A DNA stretch of 64,000 nt. Origin: JAEUOS01 sp040382235. Its GTDB lineage: Bacteria; Pseudomonadota; Gammaproteobacteria; Burkholderiales; JAEUOS01. The notes beneath the pieces are model-generated. The model worked only from the letters and a program-made list of their open reading frames with translations. It searched no databases and had not been told where the DNA came from. Made by a program: the position numbers and the translations under genes. Positions 33,177 through 43,800 of this stretch are shown one piece after another; the stretch's first letter is position 1; the number at the start of each line of letters is the position of its first letter. The stretch is taken from NCBI GenBank assembly GCA_040382235.1, contig JBEIFV010000008.1, forward strand, positions 20,120-84,119, given 5' to 3'.

Positions 33177-36100
33177 TCAATCTGTCCCGCCTGTCGGCAA
33201 TACTTTTCGCTCATGGCTAATTTCAAAACCGTCAGGCACCGGCTTAAATGGTCTATCTGGTGAGCGGTAGCTGCTCTGAAACTTACGCAACGCCAAGACG
33301 TCGAGCTCACCGATCACGCAATAGTCAGTGACACCGCCCTTGACCCGCAATACATCGCGCTTCCAACTGTCCTTGAAGGGCGCACGGATGCGGCTGTCGC
33401 CGTACACGCGGTCGTTGCATTGGACAATGTAAGCGTGCATGTCCAATGCAGCGGACTCAACCAAGGGGTTGAAGGTTTCGGTGTCTTGATTCCATTCAGG
33501 CACGAACAAGGCGTCTACCTTGCCCCGCAACGCGGCACGGTAGCTGATGTTGGTCAACTCGCTGCACACCAACAGCGCAAATCGAAAATCACCGTGCTGG
33601 ACGATGGGCGGAATTCCGCCTTTCCATGAGGTTTCCGGTCTCATCTTCAGACCGGCCAAGCGATGGATCTCTTGCTCTTCATGCAAGGCCGGGCGCTGCT
33701 TGTCCTGACGGTAGATCATGAGCGACGGGAAACCCAAACCATCATGCGACAGAGCAGCCCAAACCTGGTTGCGTACTCGGGCTTTGCTTGCATGAAGGTA
33801 TTCGATGCCTGTGATCAGTGAGATGCCACGGCCCTGCAGCTTTCGGGCGATGCGAATGAACCAGTGCGCGGGCAATGCCAGCTCTGGCAGAACGAAGTAG
33901 CGGCTTTCATGAGGTTGCGCGATCACGCCGTCCAACAACCGGTTCAATCGTGCATACCGGTCCTTGTCTGGGTCACGGGTGCGCATCACGGCCGCAGTCC
34001 AACTGTCCAAATGGGTCCGCCAACTGGAAACGGCAATCTCGTGTTTTTGCGGACTAGCGCTGTTCGGGACCTGCAAAACACCATGCTTGTCGAAACAAGG
34101 CATCTTCTCGTTGAGATTGAAGCCCCGAAGCGCCAACACCGCAGCGCGCATGGGCGCTTGGCCCTGCGGCGCATGCACATCCTTGTTCAAGATGAACAGT
34201 TCGGGCAGGTTGAACGGCCGTGTGGCAAAGAGCAGCCCGTGTGGTAGCCCCTTGAGCTTGAGCCACTTGGCAACCTCCTTGACGCCGTCAAACACGGCGT
34301 TGCGCACCAGACCATGCGCCTCAATAGAAGTGAAAATGGTCTTTTTGGCCGGGATGCCGCGTTGGGCAATCAGCTCACGAGGAAGCCCGATAAAGCGAAA
34401 TGGCATGTGCGCCAGGTCGAGCGAAAAGAGGCGCGCCTGCCGCGTTTGAAACCACTGTACAGAAAACTGGTATTCGAGGAAATCGAACGCGGGCATCAGA
34501 ATTTCATAGCAATCGGCCATGTGGCCCGCCCAAGCCTGCTTGCCAGATTTGGACAGTCGGGGTGGAAATGCCGCCGTTATGCTTTCAATAACACTGCTGA
34601 AGAGTTGCGCGCGCCACTTGGTGAGTAGTTCCTTTTTCGGATATTGCTCGCCTGCAGAGTAAGCCTTGATGCCGACGTCGCACTTTTCATCAACCTGCCT
34701 ACAAAGCGATTCCACGGCATTGATGATTTCGCGCAGATCAAGAAAGTCTTCGCAGGCCGTTGCGAGCCGAATCACGCGCGGCAAATAAATCGCCAAATCG
34801 AAAAACTGTGGCAATACCAGAACATGCTGGATGAACGCGCGGAAAAATGCCTGGCGATGCTCCTTCCAGTCATCGGGGTGAAGGTCGCGCTCATAGGCCT
34901 CGAAGTCGCGCAGTTTGATGGCAAAACCTGCACGGCGCATCGTCAAGGCATCGGCTTTTCGAAGGTTGTCAGCGGCATCGCCATCGCTCTGTGTAGCGGT
35001 CAGCAGATCGGTGCCGACGTGCTTGGGTGACAGCGGTAGCCGCGGCATGGCGCGCCATTCACTGGCTCGCGCATGGATCTGATGCGCAATGGCGTCCACG
35101 AGTGCTCTTCCAGGGTCGCCAGCCAGCATGAAAACTTTGTTTTTCGCGTTGGCGAAATGAGCTTTGCTATTGCTACTCACCAGATACGCAGGCTGGAACG
35201 CGATCTTCTTGTCAGATTCCGCCTTGCCGTCAATCCATACAAGGTTGCCATTCGATCGAGCGAAGAGCCAATTCCACAACTCGGTGGTTGAGCTGAAACC
35301 GGCACCGTTCTCCATCACCAGCAAAATGTCATCTACGTAGCGGCCGTAGTAGAGCGGCACAACTTGCTGCTCAATGGCTCGATCAAGTTCAATGAGCGCG
35401 ACGTTGGCGACCACTGCGGATGCGGGCAGCCCAACGGGCAGCCCCTTCTTTAGAGGGGTAAGCGTTGCCCATGCCTCCAGTGCGCGTATAAAAAGCCGGT
35501 GCAGCTTGGCCTGTTCGCCATCGATCTCCAGCGCCAATACATCATTGACAAAGGCCGGGGCGAGCATAAACCCGGGGTTGAGTTCGTGATAAAACGAGGC
35601 GACATCGGCTGTGAGCGCGACGATGCGTTTGCCCTCATCCAGTGCCCTGCGCATGGCATAGATGCCGTTGTCCCGCCATTTGCGGAAAGGCATCAGATAG
35701 GGTTCGAACGAACCCAGTGACAATTCGTTGATCTTGGTGCCGTGTTGCGTGCGGCGCAAACGGTTGCCCATGGCGCAGCCAGCCAATTGGGCATCGAAGA
35801 GATGCCCAACTTTCAGGATCCACAATGTGGACAGCACATGAAAATCGATGCTGCATTTGGCCATCACCCGAAACTCCGCTTCTGGCTTCACGGGCTCGTT
35901 TTGACCAGCCAACAGGGAACAGGCATGCGCCCATTCCTCTGCCGGAGATGAAAAGATCAATCCATTGCCATCTTTGGCCTTGAATTTCTTCCATTCCGCC
36001 ATGCTCACGGACTTCGTGGCAAGCGTCCAAGTGCCAACAAATTTGGGCGCTGTTACCCAAGACTCATCGTCACCGTTGATCTGCACCAACAAGGCAGTCA

Positions 36101-36218
36101 GGTGCTCGTGGAGTTTTTCCTCGTAGTCGGCGAGCGCATTCAAGGACGCGTGGGACGAATAATAGAGATCAACCTTGGCTTTTCGGTAAGCCATGCCAAG
36201 GTCTGCGAGTGAAATCAT
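33177..36218 (-). CDS. Reverse transcriptase-nitrilase fusion, UG1 / DRT type 1 defence protein
   Basis: 1013 residues. RT motifs: A in ALTADVASFY (Asp205), B in KKGLPVGLPASAVVAN (258-273) and the catalytic YVDD at 294-297. The C-terminal 250 residues are a nitrilase-like C-N hydrolase with its Glu-Lys-Cys triad in VLPELALP (Glu779), YRQDKQRP (Lys840) and LLVCSELTN (Cys885). RT plus C-terminal nitrilase defines the unknown-group 1 (UG1) RTs, shown to be a stand-alone anti-phage system named DRT1. Here the gene sits inside the BREX operon, overlapping the nuclease gene by 4 bases. Base composition looks lower in G+C than brxC (52% against 63% in single sampled lines). Confidence 0.93.
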   Translation of the reverse strand: MISLADLGMAYRKAKVDLYYSSHASLNALADYEEKLHEHLTALLVQINGDDESWVTAPKFVGTWTLATKSVSMAEWKKFKAKDGNGLIFSSPAEEWAHACSLLAGQNEPVKPEAEFRVMAKCSIDFHVLSTLWILKVGHLFDAQLAGCAMGNRLRRTQHGTKINELSLGSFEPYLMPFRKWRDNGIYAMRRALDEGKRIVALTADVASFYHELNPGFMLAPAFVNDVLALEIDGEQAKLHRLFIRALEAWATLTPLKKGLPVGLPASAVVANVALIELDRAIEQQVVPLYYGRYVDDILLVMENGAGFSSTTELWNWLFARSNGNLVWIDGKAESDKKIAFQPAYLVSSNSKAHFANAKNKVFMLAGDPGRALVDAIAHQIHARASEWRAMPRLPLSPKHVGTDLLTATQSDGDAADNLRKADALTMRRAGFAIKLRDFEAYERDLHPDDWKEHRQAFFRAFIQHVLVLPQFFDLAIYLPRVIRLATACEDFLDLREIINAVESLCRQVDEKCDVGIKAYSAGEQYPKKELLTKWRAQLFSSVIESITAAFPPRLSKSGKQAWAGHMADCYEILMPAFDFLEYQFSVQWFQTRQARLFSLDLAHMPFRFIGLPRELIAQRGIPAKKTIFTSIEAHGLVRNAVFDGVKEVAKWLKLKGLPHGLLFATRPFNLPELFILNKDVHAPQGQAPMRAAVLALRGFNLNEKMPCFDKHGVLQVPNSASPQKHEIAVSSWRTHLDSWTAAVMRTRDPDKDRYARLNRLLDGVIAQPHESRYFVLPELALPAHWFIRIARKLQGRGISLITGIEYLHASKARVRNQVWAALSHDGLGFPSLMIYRQDKQRPALHEEQEIHRLAGLKMRPETSWKGGIPPIVQHGDFRFALLVCSELTNISYRAALRGKVDALFVPEWNQDTETFNPLVESAALDMHAYIVQCNDRVYGDSRIRAPFKDSWKRDVLRVKGGVTDYCVIGELDVLALRKFQSSYRSPDRPFKPVPDGFEISHERKVLPTGGTD

Positions 36219-37321
36219 TCGCTCGCCCCATCTTGCTGCTGTAGTTGCTGCAAGTCGCTTTCAATCTCCTCCACCGTCGGAAGTGCGCCTTTCAGGTTGT
36301 CTGGCAATGCCTCCACCAAGGTGTATTCGCTCACGCCCATCGGCTTGCTCATGTCGCGCAGGGCAAACTCCACCTCGATGTTGTTCTTATCGCGGCAAAG
36401 AAGCAGGCCGATGGTGGGCTGGTCGTCTTCGCGTTTGAGCAAACTGTCCACGGCCGACAAATAGAAGTTCAGCTTTCCGGCGTATTCGGGGATGAACTTG
36501 CGATTTTTCAGCTCTACCACCACATAGCACTTGAGTGTGACGTGGTAAAAAAGTAGATCGATGTAGTAGTCGTTGCCTGCAACTTCCAGGTGGTACTGTC
36601 GGCCGATGAAGGCAAAACCCTTGCCCAGCTCCAGCAGAAACTGGGTGATGTGCTGCGTGAGCTGGCGCTCCACGTCGCGCTCGTTGTAGGGCGCAGTCAT
36701 CTCCATGAAGTCAAAGGTGTACGGGTCTTTCAAGGTTTGCTGGGCCAGGTCTGACTGCGGCGGGGGTAACGTGTGCGAAAAGTTGGTCACCGCCTGGCCC
36801 GCACGGGCGTGCAGCTTGGACTTGAGTTGCAATGCCAGCACGTCGCGGCTCCAGCCCTGCTGCAACGTTTGCGCCATGTAGAAGCGGGCCTCTTCCAAGC
36901 TGCTGCACTTGGTAAAGATCAGGATGTTGTGCCCCCAGGGCAATTGGTCAACAGGCTGTTGACCAAATGAGGCGGCAGTGCCATCGGGGTCGGATTCACC
37001 TTGCCCGCCGGTGTAGAACTGAAAGAACCGCAGGCAATACTTCAGGTTCGACGCCGACAGGCCCTTGATGTCGGGAAAAGCCTTTTGCAAGTCAGCTGAC
37101 AACTGGGCAATCAGCTTGTCGCCCCATTGGCTTTGCGCCTGCTTGTGGGCGATCAGCGCACCCAGGTCCCAGTAAAACTGGATCAGCTCGCGGCTGGCCG
37201 CCAAGGCCATGCGCAGACGCACCGACACGATGCGCTGCTTGATGGTGCCAAGCCAGGCCTGGTATTCGGCCAGCGCAGCAGGTGGCAGTGCCAGAACGCT
37301 GGTTTGCGTGGGTTCAGTCAT
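36215..37321 (-). CDS. DUF1016 / YhcG-type PD-(D/E)xK nuclease
   Basis: 368 residues. The N-terminal DUF1016_N region (IVSVRLRMALAASRELIQFYWDLGALI, aa ~31-57, and LSASNLKYCLRFFQFY) is followed by a nuclease domain with Asp in NDYYIDLLFYH and the ExK in YVVVELKNRKF. YhcG-like proteins are found in BREX and restriction islands and near RTs; a role in DNA cleavage or junction processing is suspected. It overlaps pglX by 8 bases at its start and the RT by 4 bases at its end, so it is translationally coupled on both sides. Confidence 0.92.
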   Translation of the reverse strand: MTEPTQTSVLALPPAALAEYQAWLGTIKQRIVSVRLRMALAASRELIQFYWDLGALIAHKQAQSQWGDKLIAQLSADLQKAFPDIKGLSASNLKYCLRFFQFYTGGQGESDPDGTAASFGQQPVDQLPWGHNILIFTKCSSLEEARFYMAQTLQQGWSRDVLALQLKSKLHARAGQAVTNFSHTLPPPQSDLAQQTLKDPYTFDFMEMTAPYNERDVERQLTQHITQFLLELGKGFAFIGRQYHLEVAGNDYYIDLLFYHVTLKCYVVVELKNRKFIPEYAGKLNFYLSAVDSLLKREDDQPTIGLLLCRDKNNIEVEFALRDMSKPMGVSEYTLVEALPDNLKGALPTVEEIESDLQQLQQQDGASE

Positions 37322-40300
37322 CGCCTGCCCCCCCGGTGACCAGCTTTACGCTGTCCAGCAAATCACCGAACTTGGCATAGTTCACCTTCACGCCGTCGTC
37401 CAGATCCAGGGTGATCCGCATGTCGGCGTAGTGGCGAAGCTTCTCGTCGTAGGCCAGCAGTTCTATCTGCTTCTTCCGCAGCGACTCAATCTGCTTCTGC
37501 AGTTTGGTGCGGGTTGCCGCCGACGAGGCCGCCGCCACGTCCTTGTCCAGCAAGTCCAGCCGGGCCACAACTTTTGTGATCAGCGGCACCACGTATTCGG
37601 CGCGCATCCGGGCCAATGTGCCTTCGTTGTAGCGATGCAAGTAAACCAAGGCCTGGAAGGCGCCTTGCTTGCCGCTGGAGAAGAGCCAGTAGATCGGGCG
37701 CTTCTTGTAGGTCTGCAGATGGTGCTTGAAGAACTTGTCAGTCAGGTAGCGGCGTATGGTTTCATCCGACGTTTCGCTGCCCTTGGCGCCTAAGCTTTCG
37801 GCGAGCCACACCATGTTTTCTTCGATAGTATTGGCGCCCCAGACGGCACGAAGGAATTCGCGAACGCGGCTGCCGGCGTCGTCGTTGAACCAGCGTCCGT
37901 CGGTAATTGGAACAATCCCATCAGCGTCGGCCGGGAACCTCTTCTCGAACCGGCTTGGGTCGAAGCCGACGTTGCCGCCGTGCGCATAGATAAGCCCTGG
38001 TTCGTCCAGGCTGTAGCGGCCCATCATGCAACCGACGGCGTAGGAGATCAGTTCTGCGACCGTATCTTGGCGAAAGCGAGTCCACTGCTCCATTTCGGTT
38101 AGCTTCCCGCCATAGCGATAGGCTGGATTCACCGTAAGTGTGATCTTCTCGCTTGATACGTCTGGCGTGATTTCACCTGCCAGCGCATAGACCTCGATAA
38201 AAAATCGATTGCTTTCCTCTTCGAGCCTTTTCATCTCAGAGATCGCTTCTCGGTTCTGGTCGATCCATGCGATATAGCTGGACTTAATTGTTGAGGCCGA
38301 CGTATCTAGTGAAATTTGTCGAATTGGTAAAACACTAAACTCAAGCGCAGTTTCATACGCACAATAGTCAAGCTTCGATAATGCTACGCATCTCCTTGCA
38401 TTGTCCGCAACCGCAGCATTCATGCTGAATGCAATTGGCAAGTCCCTTACGTTTTTGATTTGGAGGGCAACGGTGGGATTTGTAATGTTGGTGAGATAAG
38501 AACAGATCTTTGAGTTTAAAAACGCAAGCACGGGCTCAATGTTCATTGAATCTTTGAAAAATACTGACGAGCCGGTCATATCAAATGTGGCCGCCTTCGG
38601 CAAATATCGGAAGCTCTGGTCGTACGCCAAGAGCGTCCAACTGATTCCAGGCTCATACCAAAGCGACTCGTGAATAATGCGACAACTAAAATCTTTTCGA
38701 TAGTGAGCGCGAGCGAGATCACTCCAATCAACTACATGCTCCAAATTGCCGAACCATTTGCGAAACGCTCCGCCCTTGGCATAGCTCAACCACTTCCGAC
38801 CTTGACCAACCGCTTGACTGCTCACTTCCCAAGCAAACCTTACAAAGCGGTCATTATCGGCTGTCTTATTCTGCCCTTCAGAGATCGTGATTCGTTCTAG
38901 CGGCATATGACCAAACGCTGCCCTAACAGCGTTGCTTAACCAGTACGCGACGGGGCTACCGGGTATCTTTTTGAAGTCGTCTGCGTTCGCTTCAAATCGT
39001 GGATTTATATGAAAGCGCCGCTCCAATTCGTCGTTGCTTGCTACGCTTCCTTGTTTCTCAAAGAGCCGAAGGAAACGACCACTGAGCATCTTTGGAGCAG
39101 AACATTGCAATACGTAGGCGCACGTTCCAAAATCCGACCCCCAGACACCTCTTCCGTTATGTACAAGCATTGAAATTGGCGCGTCTTCGAAAATCTGCAT
39201 TCTTAACTGTTCAAACGAAGACAAAAACATCCAGCTGGTGAATGTAATCATGCTGATGTACCCACCCGGCTTGGCCATCTGCATGTTGCGCGCTGTAAAT
39301 GCACCATAGAGGTCGGCCCGACCAGGCCTATACCCGCTCTCAACAAATTTCTTCAAGATCGCACAGTGGTACTTGCTACCCATGTATGGCGGATTGGCCA
39401 CAACGGCGTCAAATTGCGCTGCCAGCACCAACGCTTGCCAAACCAGCGGCAGAAGCTCCCTTGCCGCCTGCTGCGCATACAGGTCACCGTCTTGCAGCGC
39501 GTGCTGCAAACCCTGCTTCATCGGCGCGAGTTGCCCGCCTAGCGCTGCCTGAATCTGGATCAGCGAACCGAAAGTCTTAGCATGTTCGAAGACGTCGAGC
39601 ACCGCCTTGATGTGCAGGCGCTGTAGGCCAAAGGGTTCTAGATGGGAAGCCAATTCATCGACATTCAGCCCCTTGCTCTCTTGGAAGCTCAGCACATTGA
39701 GCTTGAGTGGATCACTGAAAAGCCGTCGATCATCGGCTCGGGCCTTCATGAGCAAGGCGAACGCGGCAAGTTGGCCTGCGCGAGCGTCGATGTCCAAGCC
39801 GTACAGGTTCTTCTCCAGGATCAAGCGCGGAATGACGCGGGGCTGGTACCCACGTTCCAGGTAGATGGCCGTGAGCACGTCATAGGCCACCACCAGGATG
39901 TGGCCGCTGCCGCAGGCCGGATCCAGTACCGTGATGGTCTCGGGGTTCAGCGTCTCGCCATCCTCGCGGATGCGCGCCTGGATCAGCGCATCCAGTTGTG
40001 CCTGCACCTCAGGCGTTTGGTCTACCGGCTGGATGTAGTACGGCCATTGGCTGGCCACCGTGCTGGTGGGATTGGCCATCAACCACAGCCGACCCACGCT
40101 GTTCTGTACCAGATACTGCACGATCCAGTTGGGCGTGAAGAGCTGGGTGGCGGCAGGGATGTCCTCGCTCTTCACCACCTTGCCGATGACCTGGTCCTTT
40201 TTCTCGCTGATGTAGAACTGGTACAGCCAGCCGATGACCTCGATCTCCTGCCAGTCTTCCTCGGGTACCGATTCAACCAGTTTGGCCACGATGGAGTCGG

Positions 40301-40850
40301 TGCGCAATAGGTTCACAGGCAGCAGCAGTTCGGTCTCGTCGTCGATGCGCTCGAACAGGAAGGGCATCACCCGCGACAGTTCGTTGCACTGGGCCACCAG
40401 CAGCAACTTGTAGAGCTCGTTGTCCTGGTTGCCGGCCAGCTGCATCTCGCGCGCACGGTCGGCGTTGAGTCCTGGCAGCGTCACCTCGCTGACGTGGCGC
40501 AGGATCTCTGGCAGGCCGCCGTCGCGGCTGGACAGAACGCGCCAGCCGTGGCCCAGGTAGTCGTGGATCTCCATGTACCGTAGCGCGGCGAAGCGGTTGA
40601 ACCAGGTGTAGGCCACCTCATCCATGGTCTGCTCGAAGCCATGACGCTTGATGCGGGAGATGAGTTGGTCGCGCTGCCCGGCCACCTTCGCCGGCCACTC
40701 GCGCCCGTCGATGATGGCGACATCCCCGCGCAACTGGGCTGGCGCGGAGCCTGCGGCCGAGATGCCCAGCACGTTGGCGCGCTCGGTCACCGCCTTGATG
40801 AAGTCCAGCCGCGCCTTGGGTGCGTAGCTCTTGAGGTTGGCCTTATTCAC
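37314..40850 (-). CDS. pglX: BREX adenine-specific DNA methyltransferase PglX
   Basis: 1178 residues, the usual size of BREX-1 PglX (BrxX). The SAM motif DPACGSG is at 310-316 and the catalytic NPPY at 486-489. It methylates adenine at one strand of a non-palindromic site to mark host DNA. From about residue 515 to 870 (39300-38250) the DNA is visibly A+T-richer: one 60-base line at 38341 is 45% G+C. That is where the target-recognition region lies, as expected if specificity has been swapped by recombination. It follows brxC by 24 bases. Confidence 0.96.
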   Translation of the reverse strand: MNKANLKSYAPKARLDFIKAVTERANVLGISAAGSAPAQLRGDVAIIDGREWPAKVAGQRDQLISRIKRHGFEQTMDEVAYTWFNRFAALRYMEIHDYLGHGWRVLSSRDGGLPEILRHVSEVTLPGLNADRAREMQLAGNQDNELYKLLLVAQCNELSRVMPFLFERIDDETELLLPVNLLRTDSIVAKLVESVPEEDWQEIEVIGWLYQFYISEKKDQVIGKVVKSEDIPAATQLFTPNWIVQYLVQNSVGRLWLMANPTSTVASQWPYYIQPVDQTPEVQAQLDALIQARIREDGETLNPETITVLDPACGSGHILVVAYDVLTAIYLERGYQPRVIPRLILEKNLYGLDIDARAGQLAAFALLMKARADDRRLFSDPLKLNVLSFQESKGLNVDELASHLEPFGLQRLHIKAVLDVFEHAKTFGSLIQIQAALGGQLAPMKQGLQHALQDGDLYAQQAARELLPLVWQALVLAAQFDAVVANPPYMGSKYHCAILKKFVESGYRPGRADLYGAFTARNMQMAKPGGYISMITFTSWMFLSSFEQLRMQIFEDAPISMLVHNGRGVWGSDFGTCAYVLQCSAPKMLSGRFLRLFEKQGSVASNDELERRFHINPRFEANADDFKKIPGSPVAYWLSNAVRAAFGHMPLERITISEGQNKTADNDRFVRFAWEVSSQAVGQGRKWLSYAKGGAFRKWFGNLEHVVDWSDLARAHYRKDFSCRIIHESLWYEPGISWTLLAYDQSFRYLPKAATFDMTGSSVFFKDSMNIEPVLAFLNSKICSYLTNITNPTVALQIKNVRDLPIAFSMNAAVADNARRCVALSKLDYCAYETALEFSVLPIRQISLDTSASTIKSSYIAWIDQNREAISEMKRLEEESNRFFIEVYALAGEITPDVSSEKITLTVNPAYRYGGKLTEMEQWTRFRQDTVAELISYAVGCMMGRYSLDEPGLIYAHGGNVGFDPSRFEKRFPADADGIVPITDGRWFNDDAGSRVREFLRAVWGANTIEENMVWLAESLGAKGSETSDETIRRYLTDKFFKHHLQTYKKRPIYWLFSSGKQGAFQALVYLHRYNEGTLARMRAEYVVPLITKVVARLDLLDKDVAAASSAATRTKLQKQIESLRKKQIELLAYDEKLRHYADMRITLDLDDGVKVNYAKFGDLLDSVKLVTGGAGDD

Positions 40851-40874
40851 GTCTATCCCCGGGGATCGGTGTGC

Positions 40875-43800
40875 TTACTGGATACGGGCGCGGTGGCCCG
40901 ATGCGATGGCCGCCATCAGCTCGGCACGGAGCTTGGCCACGTAGTCGTCAACCTCTTGCTCGGTTTCCAGGTAGGTCTTGGCGCCCAGGTCTGCGGTGCG
41001 AACCACGCGGATCGGCTTGGCGGCCGCGGGTGCGGGTGGCGGGGGCGGGGTTGGCGTTCCACCCGGAGTGGCCGGGGATGGTGCTTTGACCGCAGCCTTG
41101 GCCTTGACGGCGGCGGCCACGGCGGCGGCAATCTTGTCCATCGCCTCATCCAGCAGTTCACCTGCGCGCTGCTGCAAAAACATGATGCGCGGAATGCTCA
41201 CCAGCGCGGCGAGCTGCGCCTTCAGCTCTTGCAGTGGCCGCAGCACGGCGTTACGCACGTTGGGCTCTGCTTGGGCATCGTCCAGGGCATCCGTGGCTTC
41301 CTTGATCTTGGCGTCGAGGGACAGTAGCGCCTTCTCGCGCCGTTCGCTGGCCAACGCTTCGTTGACTTTCTCGACAGTCGCGAGCAAGGCCTCGATGCGG
41401 TTGACCTGCGCGTAGGGCACCGTGTTGGCACGGATGGCCTCCAGGTCGCTCAACGGTTGCGCTGAAACGGCATCCTTGGCCAGTGCCTCGCGGTTGTCGG
41501 CAAAGCTAGCCAGGCCGTCGAGCATGCGAGCCCAGACCGGGGCCTGGGTCTTGTAGAAGCTGAGCACATCGTGCGTGTCCTCGGCCAGGTCCAGCCAATC
41601 GTCGCGGGACGACAGCATGGCGTTCAAGAACTCAAAGGGGTCACGGATGGCTAGTTGACGGTCAATCGCCTGAAGGGCTTTGGCGATCTCTGCGGCGCCC
41701 GGGTGGTGCTTCTGCTCGGCCTTGACCTTGGCACGCTCAAGCGCGACCTTCCGCTGGCCCAGGTTGTCGCGGTACGCCGCCACCAGGCCGTCTTCGTCAT
41801 CCGGCGGCTGAAGGGAGAAGATTTCGCGGTGCAGGTCGCGTGCCTTGGTGCGGGTGCCGGCATCGGCAGACTTGCGCTTGAGGATGGACACCTGCTTGAA
41901 GCGCGCGGCCTTGGTCAACGGCTCGGCGGCGGACTTGGGATCGAGGTCTGAACCCTCCATCACCAGCTTGATCTCACCGGCCATGAACAGCCGGGCGATC
42001 AGCAGCACCGTTTCCAGCTCAGGCCGCCAGCCCCAGGGCGCGCCGGCAAACCGCTCCACCACGTCGGACAGCAGCACGCGGCTGGCGCCGGCCGCCACGG
42101 TGAGGTACTGGCGCATCTCACCTATGGCCAGGGCGTTGCCGTCTTCGCCGTCGAGTGCGATCTTGTATTGCCCGTGCGTATCGGCCAACAGCACGGCGCG
42201 GATCTCGGCGGCCGGGTCGGCCTGGCGCACCTTGATGTAGCCGAGCTTGGAGTAGGTGTTGGAGACGAGGTAGTTCAGCGCCTCGTCCAGCAGACCGGAC
42301 GGCTCCTGAGGCTTGAGGGTGAGTTTCTGGCCCAGGGCGTAGAAGTCGCCCTGCCTCAACAGGTCCGACAACTGCCCGAGGATGCGCTTCTTTCGCTCGC
42401 GGTTTTCTTCCTTGCGATCCAGCAGGATGCGCTTGAGCGACGGCGTGGCGGAGTCGGCCTTGGGTCCCGCGATGTACTTTTCGATCTGCGCGTAGGTGCG
42501 CAGCTCCACGTCCACCCGGGCGTCGTTGGCCATGCGCAGGATGGCGCGGCCGGCGCCCTCCACGCTTCGACCGATGCACTTGGCTTCGGTCATCAGCTCG
42601 TAGTCGGCGCCCACGGGTGAGAGCACTTCCAACGTGAGTTGCTGGTTGGCCTGGCGCCACGGCGCGCCGTCGAGCAGACGGTTGAACTCGTAGTCGGTCT
42701 TGGTGTCGCGGTGGCGCACCTTGGTTTGGCCGCTGAGCATTTCGTCAAACACCAGCTCGCACACCAGGCGCGAGACCTCGGCTGCCGAGATCTCGACCGA
42801 CTTGATCTCCTGCGAAACATCGCGCTCTTCGTTGGTCAGGAAAAACCAGAGGTCGCCGTTGCGGCTGACCAGGTTCTGCCGCTCCAGCCGGGCCAGGCTC
42901 TCCTGGATCTGGCGCTTCAAGGCCAGTTTGTCGGCATCCACACGGTCCAGGCACAGGGTGGCCAGGTTGTCCACGGTGGCCTTGACGGCATCGGCATAGC
43001 GGATCAGGAACAGCGCGCGCAGCAGCTTGATGTCCCACGGCTCCAGCGCCGGGTTTTCGCCGGCCTGGTCGATGGCGCGCTTGACGGTCGAATCGAGAAA
43101 GCTCTCGATGGACGGGTAGAAGTCGTACAGCGGGACAAAAGCGTCGATGTCCTTGTTGCCGTTGCTGATTGCTGCGGTCTGGAACGCATCGAGCATCGAG
43201 CGTTCACCGCGTGCGAGATGGCGCCCGGTGGCGCCCACCTTGCGGATGGACTCGAACACCTTCTGCAGCAGTTGGAACTGGTACGGCGCAAAGGGGTAGT
43301 GCGCGGCGTAGTCCTCGGCGTCCTTGAAGCGCGGGAAGGCCACGGCGTGGTCAGCGAACGAGAGCTGGTTGTTGATGATGTCGCCCTTTGCCTTCCACAC
43401 CGCCAGGAGCGCTGCCTTGGCAGCGGGTGTCTTCTCCAGAAGGCGCTGCGCGATCACTTCGTCGGTGTTGGAGCTGGACAGCGACAGCCTGGTGTGGAAT
43501 CGCGCGGTGATCTTGGAAAAGTCGTTGGTGCGCGACTGGTTGGCTTCGCCCAGCGTGGCGTCGATGTCCTCCTGGCTGGTGACGATGACCCAGGCTCGGC
43601 CCTTGCACAGCGTGCCCAGTTCCTCGGTGATGGTTTGCAGGTTCAGCATCAGCTGGGTGTTCTTGCCGATGAACTGCCCCACCTCGTCGACAAGGAACAC
43701 GATCCGGTGGCCAGGGCCTTTGGCATCGAGGTAGGCACGCACGAGTTCGGCGAAACCTTCGATGTTGATGCGATAGGCATCGCGCGCCTCGTCGAACCAC

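Noticed and set aside
36215..36218. Retron (msr-msd RNA) next to the reverse transcriptase
   Set aside because: The genes overlap on one side and are 30 bases apart on the other, leaving no room for an msr-msd RNA, and the nitrilase fusion places the RT in UG1 and not among retron RTs.
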